64,000 nt of DNA from Azorinus chamasolen (lineage: Eukaryota > Mollusca > Bivalvia > Cardiida > Solecurtidae): assembly GCA_963576725.1 (NCBI GenBank), contig OY755243.1:80525945-80589944 (forward strand). Direction: 5' to 3'. Both the position numbers and the translations under genes were made by a program. A model generated the notes under the pieces. It searched no databases. It saw only the letters and a program-made list of their open reading frames with translations, and was not told the origin of the DNA. Positions 61,201-64,000 of the stretch are shown here, one piece after another (positions within the stretch are counted from its first letter, which is position 1; the number at the start of each line of letters is the position of its first letter).

Positions 61201-62912
61201 CCACTTTCCAACTGGTCCAATATTTTATCAGGACAATCATTCTGACAAAGTTTCATGAAGATTGGGCTGAAAATGTGACCTCTAAATTATTCACAAGGTT
61301 TTCCTACTAGATGGCCTAGTAACCTAGTTTTTGATCCCACATGATCCACTTTCGAACTCGTCCCAGACTTTATCAAGACAATAATTCTGAGAAAGTTTCA
61401 TGATGAGTGGATAAAAGTTGTGACTGCTATAGTGTTCACAAGCAAATTGTTGACGACGGACATTTAAGTCTCCTAAAAGCTCACCCTGATCTTTACTCAG
61501 GTGAGCTAAAAAGTGCTGAAATTCTCTAAAGCAATTTTTTTTCATCAAAATAATATAACATTCAAATGTAACATATGAATCAATAATGACTTGTCGAAAA
61601 ATATATTCTTGTTGGGTAAAGCAATTTAACTGAAACCAACAAAAATTAAGAACATGACAATTTGATAAAGAGAGAATTAATAAGAATACTCTTAAACTTC
61701 AACATTGCTTCCATCACCTAGTTAGAGATTAGTCTTAATCAAATCTTTCAACACTATCAGTATCAATAGTTCAATACTGTTTGACACAATCCTTTTGTGG
61801 ATGAAATTTCAAAGTTTTCAAATGGCTAACGAAATTAAACGAGGATACGGTTTGCCTTCACACAGCTCTGGGGAAATGTAGCATGGTGTTCCCACAACCT
61901 GTGGATAAAATAAAGAACAGATTATATATCTACAGGAAAAAGAAATATGACCTTAACCCTCCATAGATACGCCTTAAGCAGCCTATTAACACTTTGCAAA
62001 CAAAGTACGCTCAGATCAGACAGTTCCTCTAGGAGCCATCTGATCATTGACTGCTCTGTTTTTTTTTATGTCTGATTATCAGTCCAAATAAGTTCATATA
62101 CCATTATAAAAACTGAGCTAATTAATATTCATACATACCAGTACATTATTTCATACATGAATATTCATGCATTGGAGCACCGATACTCCAGTAACAATGA
62201 TGTACGAGTGCTAATGATTTTCAGGGGATTTTACATTAAACAGAAATATAAATTAAGTTTTTTGTTTATTAATCCTTTACTTCATAAATACACCCTTTTT
62301 ATCCCTTTGCACACAGATTAGATTCAGATCAGACGGTTCCTGTTGGAGTTGTAATCATCTGTCCTCCAGTAATATGACTAGAATGACATAAAGAAACTCT
62401 ATACCGATCAATACAATGAGGCTACACTAAAGGAATGTGGGGCAAGTATAACCCCTTGTTTGGTGGTAAAACAAATCCAGCATTGTTTTTTTTCAAGTAC
62501 AAAAAGGTTCTCCACTCTATGTAACGCTATACCCAACAGAGATGATTTTGCAAAAAGAGTGGATCCAGATCAGAGGGTTCTTGTTTCGTTTCTATAGTTT
62601 TGTCATCATCATGTTCAAAAGGTCCTGTTTTTATCTGCCATTATAAAATATATTCATGATGTCCTTATTTCTTATATAAATATTCATTGGGTAGGTAAAT
62701 GGTTAATTATTTCACTTGCAGGGTCCATTACTTACTGTGTATGCTTTGCTTTTACTACTAAGCACTTTGGAGATGCCGAAGTCTCCAATTTTCACCACAA
62801 TCTTCTTCTTGTCCAACAGGATATTTTGTGTCTTTAGGTCTCTGTGTAAAATCTGCTTGGAGTGAACATGCTGGATAGACAGCAGCATTTGGGCAAAGAA
62901 ATGCAGGATTTC
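42997..62912 (-). CDS. NEK8: NIMA-related kinase 8, 12 coding exons, N-terminus outside the window
   Basis: Ser/Thr kinase of the ciliary inversin compartment in animals, implicated in kidney and left-right development. Seen: 593 residues with all splice phases consistent. They start at the kinase segment [18 protein letters not shown] and include HRDLKTQN, the DFG motif (KIGDFGISK), [13 protein letters not shown] and [21 protein letters not shown] basic linker and then RCC1 blades follow to the stop at 42997. Human NEK8 is about 692 residues, so roughly the first 103 (glycine-rich loop, VAIK lysine) are missing to the right. NEK9 is excluded because the C-lobe ([17 protein letters not shown]) and the end right after the RCC1 domain follow NEK8. 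Runs against GCC1, 13.8 kb between stops. Confidence 0.94.
43292..43541 (-). mobile_element. Group A TTAA-MITE, complete
   Basis: TTAATCCTTTCCTTCATATA to AACAGGGAAAGGGTTAA. Loop GGTTCCTATAGGAGCC. In NEK8 last intron. Confidence 0.85.
43739..43932. mobile_element. Group B MITE, hairpin half-deleted
   Basis: TTAACCCTTTCCTCCATAGG to GGAGGAAAGGGTTAA. GAAACCATTGCTCTATTTAT shows deletion of one arm and the core. Confidence 0.8.
44059..44319 (-). mobile_element. Group A TTAA-MITE, complete
   Basis: TTAACCCTTTCCCTCATATA to GGGAAAGGGTTAA. Intact stem and loop GGCTCCTATAGGAGCC; a good consensus-like copy. Confidence 0.88.
44425..44693. mobile_element. Chimeric group A MITE
   Basis: Left half reads in + orientation (ACTTCATGAATATTTATG ... 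ATAGCACATTGACACAGGA). Right half reads in - orientation (GCAAACAGAGTAGAC ... GATATAGATCTGA). A short tandem TTTAACTAGCTATAAA follows. Confidence 0.6.
44694..44943 (-). mobile_element. Group A TTAA-MITE, complete
   Basis: TTAACCCTTTCCCTCATATA to AGGGAAAGGGTTAA. Loop GCTCCTAGAGGAGC. Confidence 0.88.
45021..45222. mobile_element. Group C MITE, TA flanks
   Basis: CAGTAAAATCTCTCTATAAC to AGAGAGGTTTTACTG. Loop GCTCCTGTAGGAGC with two stem bases lost in one arm. Confidence 0.88.
45226..45985. mobile_element. Foldback element of tandem GATCAAAAGCCCC units
   Basis: Left arm 45226-45420 repeats GATCAAAAGCCCCCTGATA with spacers. Right arm about 45775-45985 carries the inverted form TATCAGGGGGCTTTTGATC. 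Outer ends match (CAAAAGCCCCTTGATCAAAA with GGCTCCAAAA(T/C)GACCAGG inverted). A ~350-bp unrelated centre. In a NEK8 intron. Confidence 0.85.
46130..46320 (+). mobile_element. Truncated group A MITE with (TA)n
   Basis: AATTCCATAAGCAAACAGAGC hairpin arm at about 46265, loop deleted. A TA repeat at 46230-46252 has expanded in the ATCTATAT segment. Confidence 0.55.
46382..46540 (-). CDS. NEK8: NEK8 RCC1 exon 6
   Basis: 159 nt, phase 1-1. [20 protein letters not shown] and [16 protein letters not shown]. Acceptor ATTTTTGACAG. Donor read as GTAGGT, because that phase gives VEGEIFSFG at the junction; the overlapping GTAATA four bases on would break phase. Confidence 0.92.
46605..47160. other. No gene; decayed group A MITE
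   Basis: 46605-46820 is a group A + remnant (CTAACCCACTACCTGATG ... GACAGCTTCTACAGGAG). The rest has a short (TA)n at 47027-47046 and nothing else recognisable. Confidence 0.5.
47170..47853. mobile_element. Terminal-inverted-repeat element holding two nested MITEs
   Basis: About 48-bp inverted ends: TATGGAATGCTGGTAGGGAC with ATTGCTACTTGCCATTTG on the left, CAAATGGCAAGTAGCAAT with GTCCCTACCGGCATTCCATG on the right. The centre is filled by a group A copy that itself holds 47312-47554. Confidence 0.75.
47312..47554 (+). mobile_element. Group A TTAA-MITE nested inside a group A copy
   Basis: TTAACCCTTCACACTATA to GGAGTAAAGGGTAAA. The outer copy (about 47271-47727) resumes with TAATTGACTGAATTG and its own AGAGCAGATGCTGACC hairpin. 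Confidence 0.75.
47864..48053. mobile_element. Group C MITE, TA flanks
   Basis: CAGTAAAACCTCTCTATTAC to AGAGAGGTTTTACTG. Loop GCTCCTATAGGAGTGC. 11 bp from the preceding TIR element. Confidence 0.88.
48186..48343 (-). CDS. NEK8: NEK8 RCC1 exon 5
   Basis: 158 nt, phase 2 to 1. [14 protein letters not shown] and [14 protein letters not shown]. The middle ([17 protein letters not shown]) is the variable insert also seen in vertebrate NEK8. Acceptor TTTGTTCTAG, donor GTATGT. Confidence 0.9.
48400..49722 (+). mobile_element. Pearl-like element: seven ~162-bp core units and an ACGG/ACAG tail
   Basis: AGGGGCA(A/G)TAACTC recurs at 48513, 48675, 48835, 48997, 49159, 49321 and 49478. The array is followed by (GACA/GACG)n at 49620-49676 and bounded by GATGTCTCCCCC on the left and GGGGGAGACAT on the right. 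Core size and microsatellite tail match bivalve pearl elements (non-autonomous Helitron relatives); the class is inferred. Lies between NEK8 exons. Confidence 0.85.
49743..50122. mobile_element. Group C copy split by group A
   Basis: Arms GGTGGTAGCTTAATGCTGG and AAGTGGTTGATTGTAAGTGG; hairpin AGAAAGCTCCCATAGGAGCC. Left terminus lost. Confidence 0.65.
49815..50061 (+). mobile_element. Group A TTAA-MITE nested in group C
   Basis: TTAACCCTTCCCTGTG to GGAAAGTCTTAA, inserted in the group C motif ACATTAAGCA. Confidence 0.8.
50692..50932 (-). mobile_element. Group A TTAA-MITE, loop deleted
   Basis: TTAACCCTTTACTTCATAG to GGTGGAAAGGGTTAA. AGACGGCTGTCTGATT shows loss of CTCCTATAGGAG. Shares its right TTAA with the next copy. 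Confidence 0.82.
50929..51151. mobile_element. Group B TTAA-MITE
   Basis: TTAACCCATTCCCACTTAGG to GTGGGAATGGGTTAA. Left hairpin arm missing, an 11-base TTTTTAGATCTAA duplication near the left end. 33 bp from NEK8 exon 4 of the RCC1 set. Confidence 0.8.
51185..51335 (-). CDS. NEK8: NEK8 RCC1 exon 4
   Basis: 151 nt, phase 1 to 0-split (ends in AG). [20 protein letters not shown] and [20 protein letters not shown]. Acceptor TTTAATTTGTAG, donor GTAATT. Confidence 0.93.
51336..52105. other. NEK8 intron, little structure
   Basis: One group E-like palindrome at 51890-51955 (CAGTTTGGAACAAGAT ... TTCAAACTGATTGAC); otherwise nothing recognised. Confidence 0.5.
52106..52223 (-). CDS. NEK8: NEK8 RCC1 exon 3
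   Basis: 118 nt, phase 0 to 1. [20 protein letters not shown] and VFAWGRGDN. The usual blade motif CG is CK here (VSCKATHV). Acceptor TTTACATTCAG, donor GTAAAG. Confidence 0.94.
52421..52650. mobile_element. Group B TTAA-MITE inside a group A remnant
   Basis: TTAACCCTTTCCTCCATA to GGAGGAAAGGGTTAA. Loop GCTCCTTAGGAGC. Host pieces at about 52310-52420 and 52651-52676. Confidence 0.83.
52678..53136. mobile_element. Group A then group B MITE, abutting
   Basis: Group A - 52678-52910 (loop GGCTCTGGTC, core lost) shares TTAA 52907-52910 with group B 52907-53136, which has an intact GCTCCTATAGGAGC. Confidence 0.78.
53190..53333 (-). mobile_element. Group A right half beside a NEK8 donor
   Basis: GATATAGATCTGATTCTACA ... 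GGAAAGGATTAA, ending 12 bp from the exon at 53345. Confidence 0.7.
53345..53560 (-). CDS. NEK8: NEK8 RCC1 exon 2
   Basis: 72 codons, phase 0-0. [20 protein letters not shown], then [18 protein letters not shown]. Acceptor TGCTTTTACAG, donor GTAAGG. A truncated MITE ends 12 bp beyond the donor side. Confidence 0.95.
54025..54253. mobile_element. Group B TTAA-MITE in a group A copy
   Basis: TTAACCCTTTCCTCCATA to GGAGGAAAGTGTTAA. Perfect core. The group A host runs from about 53780. Confidence 0.83.
54254..54695. repeat. Short hairpin and a dispersed repeat
   Basis: AAAGACCTATGATAACA ... TGTTATCATAGGTCTTT palindrome at about 54274-54316. The segment 54555-54695 (CGGTTTATTTTGTATCACAG ... GACTATCACTTTAA) has a relative at 58155-58290. 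Confidence 0.6.
54696..54884. mobile_element. Group B TTAA-MITE, hairpin arm deleted
   Basis: TTAACTCTTTCCTCCATAAA to GGAGGAAAGGGTTAA. Sits in a group C remnant (right flank GCAACCACTTGACTCC ... GGTTTTACAGTA). Confidence 0.78.
55131..55342. mobile_element. Group D MITE (CCCTTTCGATG type)
   Basis: TCAACCCTTTCGATGCGG to GCTGAAAGGGTTAA. Stem AGATCAGAGGGTTCCTAGAG and complement. Confidence 0.8.
55622..55885 (+). repeat. (GACA/GATA)n microsatellite split by a group A MITE
   Basis: GACAGATAAATGGATAGAC-type repeats at 55630-55665 and 55783-55885. The group A - piece 55668-55780 lies between them, starting TTAATCCTTTCCTTC and lacking its right half. Confidence 0.8.
55912..56084 (-). CDS. NEK8: NEK8 first RCC1 exon
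   Basis: 173 nt, phase 1 to 0. [19 protein letters not shown] and [20 protein letters not shown]. Acceptor CTGTTTACAG, donor GTAGTA. Confidence 0.95.
56148..56383. mobile_element. Chimeric MITE: group A left half, group D right half
   Basis: Left half is group A (TTAACCCTTTCCTTCATA, GCAAACAGAGTAGACTCATA, GGCTCCTATAGGA). Right half is group D (GAGGGCTCTGAGAGGAGCCC, CTCATCAGGGTCTGTACTG, then TTGACCTGTCTGAATTTTGC as in 59641-59845). The switch is at the hairpin centre. Confidence 0.75.
56415..57042 (+). mobile_element. Pearl-like element, ends AATGCCCCC / GGGGGCATA
   Basis: About three units containing AATGAAAGTATAGAT(A/G)GTATTTAA and AGCTACAGTGGTTAGGGA, then GACGGACGGACATGCCG and GATGGATGGACG microsatellite-like sequence and GTCGTCATGGGGGCATA. 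NEK8 intron. Confidence 0.75.
57058..57280 (-). mobile_element. Group A MITE
   Basis: TTTTCCTCCATAAATATGCC to GAACAGGGAAAAGATTAA. Left terminus resembles group B, the rest is group A; loop deleted (AGTTGTCTGC). Confidence 0.68.
57362..57438 (-). CDS. NEK8: NEK8 linker exon
   Basis: 77 nt, phase 2 to 1. Basic linker [19 protein letters not shown] between kinase and RCC1 domains. Acceptor TTATTTTAG, donor GTATGA. Confidence 0.9.
57515..57740 (-). mobile_element. Group A MITE, right end truncated
   Basis: TTAACCCTTTCCCTCATATA, GCAAATAGAGCACATCCATA, loop GGCTCCTGTAGGAGCC. 77 bp from the NEK8 linker exon. Confidence 0.7.
57861..58069 (-). CDS. NEK8: NEK8 kinase C-lobe exon 2
   Basis: 209 nt, phase 0 to 2. 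[18 protein letters not shown], then [18 protein letters not shown] and [13 protein letters not shown], strongly NEK8-specific. Acceptor GTTGGTTTCAG, donor GTATTA. Confidence 0.95.
58070..59360. repeat. NEK8 intron: dispersed and MITE fragments
   Basis: Relative of the 54555 repeat at 58155-58290. Direct repeat of CTTTATCCAAACACCCCTG-type sequence at 58612-58740 ending GGAGGTTCTACAGTA (group C-like end). Group A pieces near 58758-58830 and 59090-59235. Confidence 0.55.
59361..59442 (-). CDS. NEK8: NEK8 kinase C-lobe exon 1
   Basis: 82 nt, phase 2 to 0, encoding [20 protein letters not shown] and KRAFEAA. Acceptor CCCATGTATAG, donor GTAAGT. Confidence 0.93.
59470..59925 (-). mobile_element. 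Group A copy with nested group D
   Basis: Group A left half 59470-59640 (GCAAACAGAGTAGACC, GGTCCTGTAGGATCC), group D insert 59641-59845, then group A right half (GGATAATTAATATTTACTG ... GGTAAAATAGTTAA). Confidence 0.72.
59641..59845. mobile_element. Group D TTAA-MITE (CCCTTACA type)
   Basis: TTAACCCTTACATGAG to TTGCAAGGGTTAA. Stem GATGAGAGGGTTCCTTGAGG. Confidence 0.83.
60059..61511 (+). mobile_element. Tandem-core element, eight ~145-bp units, ends TCACCTGA / CAGGTGAGC
   Basis: TTTGACCTAGTGACCTAG recurs near 60298, 60442, 60588, 60723, 60869, 61015, 61168 and 61312, each with GTTTCATGAAGATTGG and GTGACCTCTAGAGTGTTCAC. Left end GGGCCAAAATGGCCC with GCTCACCTGA; right end TTGACGACGGACA with ACTCAGGTGAGC. 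I know this repeat as widespread in molluscs. NEK8 intron. Confidence 0.85.
61849..61898 (-). CDS. NEK8: NEK8 activation-segment microexon
   Basis: 50 nt, phase 0 to 2, encoding [17 protein letters not shown]. Acceptor ATCCACAG, donor GTATCC. The codon split CC|C joins cleanly to YNQKSD in the next exon. Confidence 0.93.
61955..62170 (-). mobile_element. Group A MITE
   Basis: TTAACCCTCCATAGATACGC, stem GCAAACAAAGTACGCTCAGA, loop GTTCCTCTAGGAGCC, ending ATGAATATTCATGCA. Confidence 0.65.
62270..62710 (-). repeat. Two decayed group A pieces
   Basis: 62272-62360 (TTAATCCTTTACTTCATAAA, GCACACAGATTAGATTCAGA) and 62545-62708 (AAAAGAGTGGATCCAGATCA ... GGTTAA), ending 28 bp from the NEK8 catalytic exon. 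Confidence 0.6.
62736..62912 (-). CDS. NEK8: NEK8 exon with catalytic loop and DFG
   Basis: 59 codons, phase 0-0, acceptor TTCTTGTAG, donor [14 protein letters not shown] catalytic loop, [13 protein letters not shown], and LSSKSKAYT of the activation segment. All catalytic residues visible here are intact. Confidence 0.95.
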
Positions 62913-62988
62913 CTACAAGAAGAACATGGGTTATCCATGGCGGTTATTCCAAAACTAATTAATGCAACTCCCTCCACAACCTTTTATT

Positions 62989-63230
62989 TAATCCTTTCCT
63001 TCACACATTGTTCATGACTTTGCAAACTGGGTAAACCCACATTATGAGATAAGACAGCTCCTGTAGGAGCCATCTGATAAGTATCTTTGCTTATGAAATT
63101 ATACAGATCTGATTCTACAGTGTCTATAAAGTCAAAAGTTCTCTTGAAAATTTTACCTTATAAAAATTAAGTTAATGAATATTAGTTAGTGATCAATTCA
63201 TGCATAAATGTTCATTAGGGAAAGAGTAAC
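62989..63230 (-). mobile_element. Group A MITE
   Basis: TTTAATCCTTTCCTTCACA to GGGAAAGAGTAA. Loop GCTCCTGTAGGAGCC. Confidence 0.7.
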
Positions 63231-63484
63231 TGTTTGCAACTACTTTCACCTTAGCCATCTCAGTACTCTCTTTAATACTTTATAATCATTTTAGACATTT
63301 TATCCACAATTTATAACAACTTTAAGTGGTATAATGGTATGGTACTGAAAAACAAGCCAAACCCACAACTTTTCTGGATGCATATCTGCACCCTGACAAC
63401 AACTTTTCAGTCTAGGGAATAAAAATAGTCACATGGGGAATAGACCCGGTGTTTAAGCACAGTAACCTTGTTTTTCTTTAGAAA

Positions 63485-63850
63485 TTATTGTTCGTATCTG
63501 CCTTGTTCCAATTCCAGGCTGACAATTGTCTTCATCTCACCTGCTTCCACCAAATGTGGCTTGTGCCATTGGTAAGCCCTTGCAGTCACCAATCCAGCTA
63601 GTAGCCACACAGTCCAATGCTTAACTTTGAAGCATCCCTCAAGATTTAAACCACTTTGCCAAGCTGTTAGCTCCACAGGTAAGGAGAGATTATAGTGCTT
63701 ATGTACCTAACAGCCTCACTCTTACATATGTATCAACCATTTTCTTGGCTTCTTGTGGTACACAATACCAGCCTGAGTGAACATGAACTTTTTTTAGATT
63801 GTCAGTACCCACTCTCTCCTTGCAACTGTTGGCACCTGGTTCCTATATAC
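63485..63850 (-). other. Open stretch of unknown nature
   Basis: A 63-codon frame at 63485-63676 (with WLLAGLVTARAYQWHKPHLV) and, to its right, VHSGWYCVPQEAKKMVDTY. I recognise neither. It sits where NEK8 N-terminal exons could lie, but it has no kinase motif and the phases do not fit, so it is more likely a repeat fragment. Confidence 0.25.
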
Positions 63851-64000
63851 AATAAAAATCCCTCTAAATCATAATTCTAGCAGATAAGAATTTAGTACTT
63901 TTAGGCAGGTGGCTGATTAATGAAGGTTGAAAGTCGTGCAGAAAGCCCCTAGAGGAGCTTTATGCATGACTTTCACCCTGCATTAAGCTGTTTCCTGTCT
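63850..64000. mobile_element. Group C MITE cut by the window edge
   Basis: CAATAAAAATCCCTCTAAATC, GGCAGGTGGCTGATTAATG, loop AGCCCCTAGAGGAGC and CCTGCATTAAGC; the right terminus lies outside. Confidence 0.75.

Noticed and set aside
42997..62912. NEK9 as the kinase-RCC1 gene
   Set aside because: Kinase C-lobe sequence and the stop directly after the RCC1 domain fit NEK8; NEK9 has a long C-terminal extension.
63670..63840. NEK8 N-terminal exon candidate
   Set aside because: No glycine-rich loop, no kinase lysine motif, and no acceptor/donor pair in the right phase.

Overview
This is eukaryotic nuclear DNA, most likely from a bivalve mollusc. The reasons are AT-rich sequence, two animal genes with many small GT-AG exons, very dense short palindromic transposons, and several tandem-core repeats with ACGG/ACAG microsatellite tails like the bivalve 'pearl' elements. 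There are no prokaryotic operons, CRISPR arrays, rRNA or tRNA genes that I can see. The species cannot be fixed from the sequence alone.

Two conserved genes face each other tail to tail. (1) GCC1 (GCC88), a trans-Golgi coiled-coil golgin with a C-terminal GRIP domain, lies on the + strand from the ATG at 15512 to the stop at 29230. Twelve coding exons keep phase at every junction and give 743 residues. (2) NEK8, a ciliary NIMA-related kinase with an RCC1 domain, lies on the - strand from 62912 to the stop at 42997. Twelve coding exons give 593 residues, and the first ~100 residues lie beyond the right edge. All 22 splice junctions inside these models use GT donors and AG acceptors on the coding strand. 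The two genes have no evident functional link.

Everything else is dominated by non-autonomous elements. Group A: TTAA-flanked MITEs of 200-260 bp, ends TTAACCCTTT...AAAGGGTTAA, with an off-centre hairpin stem GCAAACAGAG(C/T)AGACCC. Group B: TTAA-flanked, ends TTAACCCTTTCCTCCATA, stem GATAAATAGAGCATTTG. Group C: TA-flanked, ends CAGTAAAACC...GGTTTTACTG, stem containing GCTTAATGCAGG or GCTTAAAGCAAGG. Group D: short TTAA-flanked variants beginning CCCTTCGC, CCCTTACA or CCCTTTCGATG. Group E: palindromes built on GTTTGGATCC. Group F: palindromes bounded by ATTTCTCC/GGAGAAAT. A and B look like piggyBac-type MITEs, and C like pogo/Tc1-type MITEs. These class assignments are inferred from target sites and ends; no intact transposase is present.

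Layout: 1-15.5 kb is gene-free and holds minisatellites, a ~178-bp satellite array, a hAT-like foldback element, decayed mariner and LINE fragments and many MITEs. 15.5-29.2 kb is GCC1, with MITEs filling its introns. 29.3-43.0 kb is the intergenic MITE field, with a triple-nested insertion and a perfect 73-bp inverted repeat. 43.0-62.9 kb is NEK8, whose introns hold MITEs, two long tandem-core elements and a foldback element. 62.9-64 kb is MITE remnants plus an unidentified open stretch.

The most striking non-genic pattern is that groups A, B and C, which have different ends, target sites and stems, share the same 12-bp hairpin centre CTCCTATAGGAG. Nested and chimeric copies let the insertion history be read directly.
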